This document shows positions 14,743 through 23,291 of a stretch of 64,000 nucleotides of DNA, in pieces. The notes below the pieces were generated by a model, which was given only the letters and a program-made list of their open reading frames with translations, made no database searches and was not told where the DNA came from. The DNA comes from a virus. The stretch lies in IMG/VR virus record IMGVR_UViG_3300007735_000803, positions 93,152 through 157,151 of that record; one strand, given 5' to 3'. The number at the start of each line of letters is the position of its first letter. Within the stretch, counting starts at the first letter, position 1. Both the position numbers and the translations under genes were made by a program.

Positions 14743-15702
14743 ATGTCATTAAAGGTTATGATCGTAGGAATGGGTATTGGCCAACTCTACGAAAAGGTAT
14801 GTAAATCATCTAAACGTTATAAGTATGATATTATAACGGTCGATAAGGATCCAAACAAAAAGGCAATGTTTCATAACATTTCCTCTGCGTTAGAAAAACA
14901 TCCTACCGTTGATATGTCGATTATATGTTTACCAAACTATTTACACCTATCAGCAGCAAAGAAGTTGTATGAGGTATCTAAGGTGGTTTTGGTAGAGAAG
15001 CCAGGATTCAAGACAAAGGCTGAATGGGATATGATATTTGCGAAACGTAACAACATCTTTATGATTAAGAACAATATGTTTCGCAAGAACATTCGGGATA
15101 TTCATAAGCTCATTTCTAAGAACAAAGAAAATATACAATCATTAAATATCAAATGGTTAAATGCAAATCGAATTCCTAATCCAGGAGGTTGGTTTACAAA
15201 TAAAGAATTTGCATTTAGTGGTGTGAGTTCAGACTTAGTTCCGCATTTATTGAGTATCTATTTCGGAGTAATAAATGAATATTATCCGGTAATGCCCGTA
15301 ACTGTTGAACAACGTTATACATTAAAAGATATAAAGTCTTCGGACTACGGTAAAGTTGATATGAATGGAGTATATGATGTCGATGATTATTGTAAGTTAA
15401 CGGTATCTGCAATTGCAGGATTTCCTACCACAATAGAGGCATCTTGGAAGACTCCGGAGATTAAAGAGAATGAGATTGGATTAGAGATTGTATATAAAGA
15501 TGATACACCTAGTGTGAAGTATGATTTTGGATTGTGTCCTGAATCAGCATATTTAGAAATGATTCATTACTTTTCAGATATGAATTCACAGAAGGCAGAT
15601 ATACAAAATTATATTGACTGTTGGATTCACAGTGTTTTAGAAACAATAAAAAATAAATTTTATGGGACAAATACGATACTTTCACACGACGGGCAACCGT
15701 GA
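14743..15702 (+). CDS. Gfo/Idh/MocA-family oxidoreductase
   Basis: A 319-residue NAD(P)-dependent sugar dehydrogenase-like protein. The Rossmann motif near the N-terminus is VMIVGMGIGQLYEKV; CLPNYLHLSAAKKL and VVLVEKPGFKT match the conserved CxPNxxH and EKP elements of the family. The C-terminal domain fits the substrate-binding sheet. The 3' end overlaps the next gene by 41 nt. It is the first gene of an operon ending with dpdA, so its substrate may be a sugar used by the glycosyltransferase at 16598, or a DNA-modification precursor. Confidence 0.8.
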   Translation: MSLKVMIVGMGIGQLYEKVCKSSKRYKYDIITVDKDPNKKAMFHNISSALEKHPTVDMSIICLPNYLHLSAAKKLYEVSKVVLVEKPGFKTKAEWDMIFAKRNNIFMIKNNMFRKNIRDIHKLISKNKENIQSLNIKWLNANRIPNPGGWFTNKEFAFSGVSSDLVPHLLSIYFGVINEYYPVMPVTVEQRYTLKDIKSSDYGKVDMNGVYDVDDYCKLTVSAIAGFPTTIEASWKTPEIKENEIGLEIVYKDDTPSVKYDFGLCPESAYLEMIHYFSDMNSQKADIQNYIDCWIHSVLETIKNKFYGTNTILSHDGQP

Positions 15703-16594
15703 CCTTACAGAGCATATGGTAGATATGCCTATCTGTACTGATGACACTATTTTAATTAAAACGATAATGACCGGTATCTGCCGAAGCGATATCGGGGCGT
15801 ATGCAGGTTTCGAAGAACCGATGCCATTCCTAAAGCAGGGCCACGAAGGCACGGGAGAGGTGGTAGAGGTAGGAAAGAATATCACAGGCGTAAAGGTAGG
15901 TGATATAGTTTCTACCTGGTCTGATCCTGCATATGCCGATTATTATTTAGCAAAGCAGAATGAATTTGTAGTTATTCCGGAAGCTTCTCCTAAGTATATT
16001 CTGCAACCAGCTGCCTGTGCAATTAATATTGCAAACAAGACATTGGGCATGATGGAAGCGATGGGATATGAAGATGAAGAAATCCTTTTGTTAGGTTCTG
16101 GTTTTATGAGTGTTGTTATCGGACAGTACTTTAAGATATTCGATTATAAGTTTACGGTAGTAGGATCGAGTAACCGTGATCATTGGCATAATGTTGCAAC
16201 GCTGCATAAATTAGATGATATCATCGCATCTGGAAAGCGTTATAAGGTTATTATTGATTTGACTTCTAAAGGATCTAACTTCCATATTATCGGTGAGAAG
16301 CTGGCAGACTTGGAAGCATTGATTTGCTATGCAGCGACTCCGTATGATCCTGTAACGACTAACTTTTTCACGAACTGTTGGAATTGCCATACTCTTATAA
16401 TGCCGTCACCACGTAATACTGACTTTAACGAACAAATGGCATTGACCTGTGATTTTATTAAGACGGGAATTATTGATACTCAGTTTATTTGGACTATGGG
16501 ATACGATCGAAATAATCTGGATGAAGTGAAGAAAGGCTTTGAGGATGGGTTAAATCGTCATTCGTACTATGTTCGTGGATATATTAAATGGTAA
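15662..16594 (+). CDS. Zinc-type alcohol dehydrogenase-like (MDR) oxidoreductase
   Basis: A 310-residue medium-chain dehydrogenase. GICRSDIGAYAG corresponds to the catalytic zinc Cys region and GHEGTGEVVEVG to the second zinc ligand block; a LLGSGFMSVVIGQ stretch replaces the usual GxGxxG nucleotide site. The family is normally about 340 residues, so this is slightly short. It overlaps the Gfo/Idh gene and lies 3 nt before the glycosyltransferase, so the two oxidoreductases probably act in one pathway. The substrate cannot be told. Confidence 0.75.
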   Translation: MGQIRYFHTTGNRDLTEHMVDMPICTDDTILIKTIMTGICRSDIGAYAGFEEPMPFLKQGHEGTGEVVEVGKNITGVKVGDIVSTWSDPAYADYYLAKQNEFVVIPEASPKYILQPAACAINIANKTLGMMEAMGYEDEEILLLGSGFMSVVIGQYFKIFDYKFTVVGSSNRDHWHNVATLHKLDDIIASGKRYKVIIDLTSKGSNFHIIGEKLADLEALICYAATPYDPVTTNFFTNCWNCHTLIMPSPRNTDFNEQMALTCDFIKTGIIDTQFIWTMGYDRNNLDEVKKGFEDGLNRHSYYVRGYIKW

Positions 16595-16597
16595 TTT

Positions 16598-17689
16598 ATG
16601 AATAATATATATGTAATGTCACTTGAACCGCTTCCGAGTAGATATACGGGGGAGTGGTTGGATTTTATTCCTAGCCTAATTAGGAAACGTGCTACTGACT
16701 TAAAACGACCGTTTAACGTTTTCAATGTAGTAGGTGAGAGTGTGAGTGGTGAAACCACGCCGGGTGCATTTTTAAATTTTGCCGGTACTAATATTTGGAA
16801 AAATACTCAGATGAATTTTATTGCATCCGAGTTTAATAATGGTAGTATCAAGCCTGGTGATAAGTTTGTATTCACTGATGCATGGAACCCGTGTATTATA
16901 CAGTTGAAATATATGAGTGTCCTGTTAGACATTCCGGTTGAAATACATTCGATTTGGCACGCAGGATCGTATGATGCTTGGGACTTATTAGGTCAAAAGA
17001 TTAAACATAAAACATGGTCCTATTCATTCGAACGTTCTATTTATCAAGCATCTGATTTCAATTATTTTGCTACTAGATGGCATTTTGAACTATTTTATAC
17101 AAATGCTTTGGGTGGAATGAACTTCTATCCTAGTAAGGCAGTTATAGCAGGATTTCCGTTCAATTACCTTAAGGATCTTTTCCCGGAAAACGATACGAAA
17201 AAGGAGAACATAATTCTATTCCCGCATCGAGTTTCTAAGGAAAAACAGGTAGATATATTTAAGGACTTAGCAGAACAATTGCCTGAATACGAATTCGTAG
17301 TATGCCAGGAAAAGAATCTAACGAAAGAGGAATATCATAACTTATTAAAAAGATCTAAAATGGTATTCTCTGCAAACCTGCAGGAAACGTTAGGTATTAG
17401 TTGTTGGGAAGGAATGTTAGCTGGGGCATTACCATTAATGCCTAGGCGTTTGAGTTATGCAGAAATGTATCACCAAGAATTCTTATATCCGAGTACCTGG
17501 ACTGAAAGTTACGAATATTATTTGGAAAATAGAAACAATTTAGTTAATTTAATTCGTGATAGGATTGAAAGATATGACTCGTATGTAGCGGTTGCAAAGA
17601 CGACAGAAGAAAAAGCAGGTCAGTTTTTTGACGGAACAAAATTAGTAGATAAAATAATAAAAGGTTACGAAGATGATACAACCAGATAA
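16598..17689 (+). CDS. GT-B fold glycosyltransferase coupled to dpdA
   Basis: A 363-residue protein of glycosyltransferase type. The C-terminal half has KENIILFPHRVSKEKQVDIF, followed by a catalytic-site-like ANLQETLGISCWEGMLAGALPL, the E-x7-E pattern of GT4-type enzymes. No membrane segment. Its 3' end overlaps dpdA by 17 nt, unlike the other glycosyltransferases, which lie in the 23-48 kb block. That coupling raises the possibility that it acts on modified DNA bases and not on a surface glycan; this is an inference. Confidence 0.75.
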   Translation: MNNIYVMSLEPLPSRYTGEWLDFIPSLIRKRATDLKRPFNVFNVVGESVSGETTPGAFLNFAGTNIWKNTQMNFIASEFNNGSIKPGDKFVFTDAWNPCIIQLKYMSVLLDIPVEIHSIWHAGSYDAWDLLGQKIKHKTWSYSFERSIYQASDFNYFATRWHFELFYTNALGGMNFYPSKAVIAGFPFNYLKDLFPENDTKKENIILFPHRVSKEKQVDIFKDLAEQLPEYEFVVCQEKNLTKEEYHNLLKRSKMVFSANLQETLGISCWEGMLAGALPLMPRRLSYAEMYHQEFLYPSTWTESYEYYLENRNNLVNLIRDRIERYDSYVAVAKTTEEKAGQFFDGTKLVDKIIKGYEDDTTR

Positions 17690-18917
17690 GATTCCTGGCG
17701 AAAAAGAATTTTCATATTATCCCTCACTGAGTGCGGGCGCCAGTAAGAATTGGTTAATGAAAAACCACGAATTACGTCCTGGAGTGACTTCTCGCTTCTA
17801 TACAGACGAGTATCCTGAAAAGTGGCGAACCAAGTACTTCCTTATTACTGCAGGTCACCATTATAAGAACATGGATGCGAATGCGGACTTCGGTTGCGAA
17901 GGCGCACAGGTATTAGGTGATTCGGGAGGATTTCAATTAGCAACAGGTGCTATTGCTTGGGATCCGTCATTCAAAGAAACGATATTCAATTGGTTGGAAG
18001 CAAATTCTGACATTGCAATGAATTTAGATTTACCGCCCCGAGTAAAATTGGAAGGTAAATTTGATTACTGCCTGGATATTAGTTTAGAAAATTTCAAATA
18101 CTTCGAGAAGAACCAGACCGGTAAGACTGCATTCTTAAATGTATTGCAGGGAAATGAAGAGGAAACCTATAGGTATTGGTATGAAAAGGTGAAAGCATTT
18201 GATTTTCAAGGTTGGGGTTTCGGTAATTGTCGTCGAATCGATCACTTGATGTATGCACTTGCAATTATGATTAAGGAGAAAGAATTCCTTAAAGATTCAT
18301 GCAAATTCTTGCACATATTAGGTGCATCTAAAGTATATGATTTTGTTATCTACGAATACCTTCAGAAGATAATGAATAAGTATACAGGAGGTAAAGTACA
18401 AGTATCTACGGATTCATCCTCTCCAGGGTTGATGAGTGTATATGGTGGTTACTATTTTAATACTGATTACAGGACTGGTACTTTCTTAACAGCACACTTT
18501 GGTCGTCCGACAGATGTTAATTATAATTTAGATGCCCCGTTGCCGTGTAAGTTCGATGATTGTGTTGCATGTAAGGGAAGAACATATAGGGACATTGTTG
18601 ATTTTAAAACTCCCTCGTATCAGATTATTGTTCATCATAATTTGAATATATTCCTTGATGCGGTGAATACAATCAAGACGACGTTGCAGTCGCATGATGA
18701 AATACTAAAAGACATTGTAGATCCGATGATTTATCAACTCTGTATGTGTATAAAAGAAATGTTTGAATCCTCCGATCCGTTTACAGTATATCAAAGATAT
18801 AAACCACTGTATTCTAAATACAATGCTAAGTATGGTATGCGTGAATTAGGATATGCACGCGGATCTCATCCATCGGCAAACACAGAAGTAGCAAATACAT
18901 TTTTTGATTTTGAATAA
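17673..18917 (+). CDS. dpdA: DpdA, DNA 7-deazaguanine transglycosylase (TGT-like)
   Basis: A 414-residue member of the tRNA-guanine transglycosylase superfamily of the phage DpdA type, which swaps guanine in DNA for a 7-deazaguanine. LGDSGGFQLATG matches the TGT active-site Asp region; NLDLPPR and the GWGFGNCRR stretch fit the substrate pocket. The zinc site is recognisable as C-x4-C-x2-C (CKFDDCVAC) with a downstream HH. It belongs with folE, queD and queE in this window. It overlaps the upstream glycosyltransferase and is followed by the sliding clamp gene, in line with modification near replication. Confidence 0.88.
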   Translation: MIQPDKIPGEKEFSYYPSLSAGASKNWLMKNHELRPGVTSRFYTDEYPEKWRTKYFLITAGHHYKNMDANADFGCEGAQVLGDSGGFQLATGAIAWDPSFKETIFNWLEANSDIAMNLDLPPRVKLEGKFDYCLDISLENFKYFEKNQTGKTAFLNVLQGNEEETYRYWYEKVKAFDFQGWGFGNCRRIDHLMYALAIMIKEKEFLKDSCKFLHILGASKVYDFVIYEYLQKIMNKYTGGKVQVSTDSSSPGLMSVYGGYYFNTDYRTGTFLTAHFGRPTDVNYNLDAPLPCKFDDCVACKGRTYRDIVDFKTPSYQIIVHHNLNIFLDAVNTIKTTLQSHDEILKDIVDPMIYQLCMCIKEMFESSDPFTVYQRYKPLYSKYNAKYGMRELGYARGSHPSANTEVANTFFDFE

Positions 18918-18929
18918 ATAAAAGTAAAT

Positions 18930-19649
18930 ATGAAACTAAAAAGTACATTATCGGACTTCATTAAGAAGTACAATTTAGGCGGCAATGTAGAAGCCGTAAA
19001 ATGGTCAATCTCCGGAAAGGAGATATCCACTGATGTCATTACCGAAGACAAAGGACTGATTGGTAAAGTAGTATATGAAGATGTTGATATGGATGACATG
19101 GAAGTAGGTATCTTTATTACATCTAACTTTGTAAAGGTATTGGATGTATTCGGTGATTCGCTTGCGATTAAGATGAACAGTATCGATGGTCGCCCAATCA
19201 ATTTTGAATTGGGAGATGCCGACACGAAGGCCCAATATATGTTGGCTGATTTGAGTGTGATTCCTGCTGCCGCGAAACCTAAAAATCTTCCATCATTCCA
19301 ATTGTCTGTTCCTATTACGAGTGACTTGATTGGGAAGATTAGCAAAGCAAAGGGAGCATTGCCAGACATTAGCCACATCACATTCAATACTAAATCAGGC
19401 ACTCCTGAAATCATTATTGGTTACTCTAAAAACAATACGACTCGAATCAGTTTTGATATTAAGGCTGATGTTGAAGGTGATGTTCAATATAAGTCATTTA
19501 ATTCGAATTATTTGGTTGAAATCTTTAAGGCCAACTCCAATATGAAGTCAGGTACTATTGAAGTTTCAAATGCAGGCCTGATGCGTGTTGTGTGTATGGG
19601 TGATGGTTTTAAGAGTGAATATTTCCTGGTTGAAGTTCAGCATACTTGA
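18930..19649 (+). CDS. DNA polymerase sliding clamp (gp45-like)
   Basis: A 239-residue processivity factor. Residues 1-20 (MKLKSTLSDFIKKYNLGG) and the two-fold repeated beta-alpha-beta sequence, with VYEDVDMDDMEVGIFI and later ISFDIKADVEGDVQY, fit the T4 gp45 type of trimeric clamp. The gene order clamp, large loader subunit, small loader subunit is that of T4. It tethers the family B polymerase to DNA. Four-nt overlap-type spacing to the loader gene. Confidence 0.85.
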   Translation: MKLKSTLSDFIKKYNLGGNVEAVKWSISGKEISTDVITEDKGLIGKVVYEDVDMDDMEVGIFITSNFVKVLDVFGDSLAIKMNSIDGRPINFELGDADTKAQYMLADLSVIPAAAKPKNLPSFQLSVPITSDLIGKISKAKGALPDISHITFNTKSGTPEIIIGYSKNNTTRISFDIKADVEGDVQYKSFNSNYLVEIFKANSNMKSGTIEVSNAGLMRVVCMGDGFKSEYFLVEVQHT

Positions 19650-19651
19650 TT

Positions 19652-20578
19652 ATGATAAGAACAGAACATAGTTTGTGGACAGAAAAGTATCGTCCCGCTA
19701 CCTTAGATACATATATAGGTAATGAAACAGTAATCAATAAAGTTAAAACGTTTATTGAAACTAACGATGTACCTAATCTATTGTTTCACGGTAGAGCAGG
19801 TGGCGGTAAGACGACGTTGGCAAAGATCATTGTCAATTCGATAAATTGTGATTATCTATATATCAATGCTTCGGATGAACGTAATATTGATTTGGTTCGA
19901 GACAAGATTAAAAACTTTGCTTCTAGTGCTGGCTTCAACCCGTTAAAGATTGTTATCCTTGATGAAAGTGATTTTTTAAATCCGACATCAACCCAACCGG
20001 CACTCCGTAATCTAATGGAAACGTTCTCATTATATACTAGGTTTATCTTGACTGCGAATTACCCGGAACGAATCATTGAACCACTGCAAAGTAGGTGTCA
20101 ACTGTATCACCTAGTTCCGCCATCCAAAAAGGATATCGCAATAAAGATGGCTAACATATTGCAGAAAGAGAATGTAACCTTTGTTCCGGAAGATCTTGCA
20201 ATGGTAATTAATGCTTCCTATCCGGATATCCGTAGGATACTAAATACACTGCAGCAGTATTCGATTGGAGGTAAATTTGAATTGGATAAGACATCTGTGA
20301 TTGAAAGTAATTATCAGATGCAAATATTAGAATTACTCAAATCCTCTGATAAGAAAACATGTTTTCAAGAGATACGGAGACTGTTGAGTTCTACGGGAAG
20401 TAATTCCTTTTCCGATATATACGGGTTCTTGTATGATAATGTTGATTCGTATGCTACAGGTAATGTTGCTTCAGTGATTTTGGCGTTGGCTGAATCGCAG
20501 ATAACTGAACCTACCGCGGTTGATAAAGAATTACATGCAATGGCTCTTTTTATTAACATATTAAATATTATAAAATGA
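19652..20578 (+). CDS. Clamp loader ATPase subunit (gp44-like, RFC-type AAA+)
   Basis: A 309-residue AAA+ ATPase. The RFC box WTEKYRPATLDTYIG leads; Walker A is GRAGGGKTTLAK; Walker B is IVILDESDFL; the sensor 1/SRC region includes ANYPERIIEPLQSRCQLYHL, and the arginine finger SRC is present. Opens the clamp and loads it with the small subunit at 20810. ATG 19652 is preferred over a TTG six nt upstream. No signs of disruption. Confidence 0.93.
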   Translation: MIRTEHSLWTEKYRPATLDTYIGNETVINKVKTFIETNDVPNLLFHGRAGGGKTTLAKIIVNSINCDYLYINASDERNIDLVRDKIKNFASSAGFNPLKIVILDESDFLNPTSTQPALRNLMETFSLYTRFILTANYPERIIEPLQSRCQLYHLVPPSKKDIAIKMANILQKENVTFVPEDLAMVINASYPDIRRILNTLQQYSIGGKFELDKTSVIESNYQMQILELLKSSDKKTCFQEIRRLLSSTGSNSFSDIYGFLYDNVDSYATGNVASVILALAESQITEPTAVDKELHAMALFINILNIIK

Positions 20579-20853
20579 CAGGTGGAAACCAACAAATGAA
20601 CCTAAATTTAGATTTAGGTAAGATGCCTACCATAGAATGCGTTTGCGGTAGCTTCTTTTTTAAGACTGTGATGATGCTTAAGCAAGTGAGTAGGCTGGCA
20701 ATAGGTGCCGAAAAGGATGCGATAGTTCCGATTCAAGTGTTCCGTTGTGACGATTGCGGAAATATTGCAGTAGACCTATTACCTAAAGAAATTCAGAGCA
20801 TGTTCAGAGATGAAGAAACAGACAACAGTACAAAAATCAGCCTCGAGCCTTAA
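20575..20853 (+). CDS. Zinc-ribbon-like phage protein
   Basis: A 92-residue protein overlapping the loader ATPase by 4 nt. It has two Cys pairs, ECVCG and CDDCG about 40 residues apart, suggesting a zinc ribbon. Placed between the two clamp-loader subunits, it may be a replication or late-transcription accessory, but no specific family is recognised. Overlaps the next gene by 44 nt. Confidence 0.6.
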   Translation: MTGGNQQMNLNLDLGKMPTIECVCGSFFFKTVMMLKQVSRLAIGAEKDAIVPIQVFRCDDCGNIAVDLLPKEIQSMFRDEETDNSTKISLEP

Positions 20854-21292
20854 GACAGCATCAATAATCGATTTCATCAACTACTTGACCGTAGAGAAGA
20901 AACCGTGGGATCAATTGACTGAAACCGATAAAAAGGCTTTCAGTCCCTTTATGATTAACCGCTGGCTTTCGATGAGTATGGATTATGTTGAATTGGTAGC
21001 AATGTTACAAAAGTATACTATGACTGTATTAGATAAAGAAATGGTATATAGATTGTATTTAGAGTTGTTACCGAAACAGAAGATATATCTGAAGTATATA
21101 AAGAAAGAAACTTCCAAAGATTATCAGGATGGACTTGTAGAGTTACTAAAAGATTATTATCTTATAAGTAGGAAGGATGCTATTCAGTATTTGGATATTT
21201 ACTTCTCAACGGTTGATAGGAAGAATGAATTGAAAGAGTTGATTGCTAAGTTTGGGAAGACAGAAAAAGAAATTAAAAAGTTACTAGAATGA
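20810..21292 (+). CDS. Clamp loader small subunit (gp62-like)
   Basis: A 160-residue helical protein with IIDFINYLTVEKKPWDQL, FMINRWLSMSMDYVEL and LPKQKIYLKYIKK, the pattern of T4 gp62-like small clamp-loader subunits. It works with the ATPase subunit at 19652 to load the clamp. Identification rests on these stretches plus T4-like gene order. It ends in an ATGA overlap with the next gene. Confidence 0.8.
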   Translation: MKKQTTVQKSASSLKTASIIDFINYLTVEKKPWDQLTETDKKAFSPFMINRWLSMSMDYVELVAMLQKYTMTVLDKEMVYRLYLELLPKQKIYLKYIKKETSKDYQDGLVELLKDYYLISRKDAIQYLDIYFSTVDRKNELKELIAKFGKTEKEIKKLLE

Positions 21293-21504
21293 AAGAATCA
21301 ATAAATCACCCTGCACATTATGGTGGTGCAGACAATACATACGAGGCTATCAAAGTAATTGAAGCCTGGCAATTAGACTTTTGTTTGGGTAATGTTGTTA
21401 AATACATTTCCCGGGCCGGTAAAAAGGACCCCACAAAAGAATTGGAAGATCTTAAGAAAGCTGCCTGGTACTTGGATAGGCGCATACAGCAATTATCAAA
21501 ATAA
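21289..21504 (+). CDS. DUF3310 (SaV-like) protein
   Basis: A 71-residue protein: INHPAHYGG near the N-terminus, then EAWQLDFCLGNVVKYISRAGKKD and ELEDLKKAAWYLDRRI. This is the pattern of the DUF3310 nucleotide-kinase-associated family, common in phages. Function unknown; it may be involved in nucleotide metabolism. Confidence 0.85.
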   Translation: MKESINHPAHYGGADNTYEAIKVIEAWQLDFCLGNVVKYISRAGKKDPTKELEDLKKAAWYLDRRIQQLSK

Positions 21505-21505
21505 T

Positions 21506-21536
21506 TTGGTTATTACAATTTAATTCTATATCTTAA
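21506..21536 (+). promoter_or_regulatory. Bacteroidota-type leaderless promoter for the nuclease gene
   Basis: TTG at 21506-21508, 20-nt spacer, TATCTTAA at 21529-21536, then 4 nt to ATG 21541. Confidence 0.6.
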
Positions 21537-21540
21537 TAGA

Positions 21541-22485
21541 ATGAAGACCATATTCGACGTTAATACCACACAAATAGAAGAAGGCGTGGCTAGAATATCA
21601 TACTCGCAATACGCAATGTATTCCCGTTGTCCGAAACAATGGGAATTGTGCTATGTAAAGAAACATAAGGTTTCTGAGCCGAATATCAATTTGACATTTG
21701 GATCTGCCTTCCATGAAACGTTACAGACATGGTTAGATACTGTATTCAATAAGAGTATCAAGTTAGCATCACAAATGAATCTGCCAAACCTATTGCAGAC
21801 CAATATGATGCGAATCTACAAAGAGGAAATGGATAAATTCGGTCAACATTATTCCAGTCCTGCAGAGTTAGCCGAATATTATGAAGACGGTGTTGCGATA
21901 CTAGAACATATAACGAAGAAGCGTTCTGCATACTTTCCTAGCAAAGGATATAAACTGATTGGTATTGAGATGCCATTAAATATCCGTGTCCGTGAAGACT
22001 ATCCTAAGGTTCGTTTGATTGGATTTATGGATTTAGTTATCTATAATGAAAACTCAGATACATATACTATCTACGACATCAAGACTAGTTATATGGGTTG
22101 GAAGGATAATGCTAAGAAGGATAAGACAAAAACTTCTCAGTTAGTTCTGTATAAAGAGTATTTCAGTCGTCAATGGAATTTGAATCCAGATAAAGTTGAG
22201 ATTGAATTCTTTATCGTTAAACGTAAAATATTACAGGAATCTGTCTTTCCTCAGAAACGAGTACAGGAATTTACTCCGGCATCCGGGTCCGTTACTAGAA
22301 AGAAATTAGTAAAATCGATTGAACAGTTTGTTGCTGATTGTTTCAGTCCAGATGGCAGTTACAATGTAGATAGGGAATATCCCGCAATTGCAGGTCCTGC
22401 AAATGTAAATTGTAAGTATTGTGAATTTAAGGACAAGCCAGATTTGTGTCCGGCAAAGAGCCGTATAAAAGTTTTATTATCATGA
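21541..22485 (+). CDS. PD-(D/E)XK nuclease, Cas4/RecB-like with Fe-S cysteines
   Basis: A 314-residue nuclease. ISYSQYAMYSRCPKQWEL opens the domain with the first cluster Cys, GSAFHETLQ is motif I, LIGFMDLVIYNENSDTYTIYDIKTS supplies the catalytic D and D-x-K, and the C-terminal C-x2-C and C (CKYCEFKDKPDLC) complete a four-Cys 4Fe-4S set as in Cas4 and AddB. Likely an exonuclease in recombination or repair. It has its own leaderless promoter and overlaps the next gene by 4 nt. Confidence 0.85.
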   Translation: MKTIFDVNTTQIEEGVARISYSQYAMYSRCPKQWELCYVKKHKVSEPNINLTFGSAFHETLQTWLDTVFNKSIKLASQMNLPNLLQTNMMRIYKEEMDKFGQHYSSPAELAEYYEDGVAILEHITKKRSAYFPSKGYKLIGIEMPLNIRVREDYPKVRLIGFMDLVIYNENSDTYTIYDIKTSYMGWKDNAKKDKTKTSQLVLYKEYFSRQWNLNPDKVEIEFFIVKRKILQESVFPQKRVQEFTPASGSVTRKKLVKSIEQFVADCFSPDGSYNVDREYPAIAGPANVNCKYCEFKDKPDLCPAKSRIKVLLS

Positions 22486-22883
22486 AGATCGGAATGATAG
22501 GTTCACTGAACTATACTAATGCATCGAAGGTAAAGGAATTCCTAATGATACTTCGAGACTCATTTGATTCTGAGTTGGTGATTGTATCGGGAGGTAGTAA
22601 ATTAGGTGTAGAGCCAATCGTTAAAAAATTTGCTCTACAGTTTGGTATTAATTATATGGAATTTAATCCTGCATTTACTCCATACAATCTTTACTCAGCA
22701 ATGCCGGAAAACTATTATAGTAAACCGCGTCATGGAAGTCACTATTTACATAGGTATCTATTGTTAGCCACAGCAGTAGAAAAACTTATTATATTCTCCA
22801 ATCCTGGAGAGGATGTTTCCTTTTATAATATTCCTATTGGTAGGATGAAAAAGAGAGGAAAATCCTTTGTTATTGTTAACTAA
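22482..22883 (+). CDS. SLOG/DUF2493-like nucleotide-binding protein
   Basis: A 133-residue Rossmann-type protein: MKIGMIGSLNYTNASKVKEF, then VIVSGGSKLGVEPIVKKFA and later LLATAVEKLIIFSNPGEDVS. A G-S at the start and the GG-S-K-G loop match SLOG-superfamily proteins (as in DprA, LOG, DUF2493), which bind nucleotide-derived ligands. It neighbours a superinfection immunity gene. A signalling or nucleotide-processing role is possible. Confidence 0.6.
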   Translation: MKIGMIGSLNYTNASKVKEFLMILRDSFDSELVIVSGGSKLGVEPIVKKFALQFGINYMEFNPAFTPYNLYSAMPENYYSKPRHGSHYLHRYLLLATAVEKLIIFSNPGEDVSFYNIPIGRMKKRGKSFVIVN

Positions 22884-22900
22884 TTATTTATATTCATACT

Positions 22901-23074
22901 ATGGGATCATTATTATTATTTCTTGTATTGGTAGCAATCTATTTCCTACCATCGTTTGTTGCATATGAAAAATCATTCGGCACACAGGTATTCGTTCTTA
23001 ACCTTTTCTTAGGTTGGACCTTTATCGGTTGGGTTATTGCATTGGTATGGGCCTTAAGGGTTGAAAAGCAATGA
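22901..23074 (+). CDS. imm: Superinfection immunity protein (T4 Imm-like)
   Basis: A 57-residue membrane protein, MGSLLLFLVLVAIYFLPSF at the start, then NLFLGWTFIGWVIALVWALR, which is the LGWTxIGWVxALxWA pattern of the Imm superinfection family. Two hydrophobic segments. In T4, Imm blocks DNA entry from a second phage at the inner membrane. The stop overlaps the next start (ATGA), so a second membrane protein is cotranslated. Confidence 0.85.
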   Translation: MGSLLLFLVLVAIYFLPSFVAYEKSFGTQVFVLNLFLGWTFIGWVIALVWALRVEKQ

Positions 23075-23274
23075 TTCGAAAATTTTTACTTTATGCAGCA
23101 AAGTGGCAATTGGGAACTATAATCACAGTTCCGATGCTATACTTATTTGTAGACATTCTTCATCTCAGTTATTTATGGTCTACTATATGCTTTAACTTCG
23201 TGGGAGCACTTATCTTTTTTCCTATAGATCTATGGATTTTCCGCAAAAAAGATAAGAATGTCGATAATTATTAA
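23071..23274 (+). CDS. Small two-span membrane protein, GtrA-like fragment
   Basis: A 67-residue protein with two hydrophobic segments and a basic tail (IFRKKDKNVDNY). The second helix ends in GALIFFPIDLWIF, which resembles the last half of GtrA-family flippases, but the protein is half their length. Coupled to imm, it may form part of the superinfection block, similar to paired imm genes in T4. Confidence 0.5.
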   Translation: MIRKFLLYAAKWQLGTIITVPMLYLFVDILHLSYLWSTICFNFVGALIFFPIDLWIFRKKDKNVDNY

Positions 23275-23291
23275 AAAGGTTATATAGTTTT

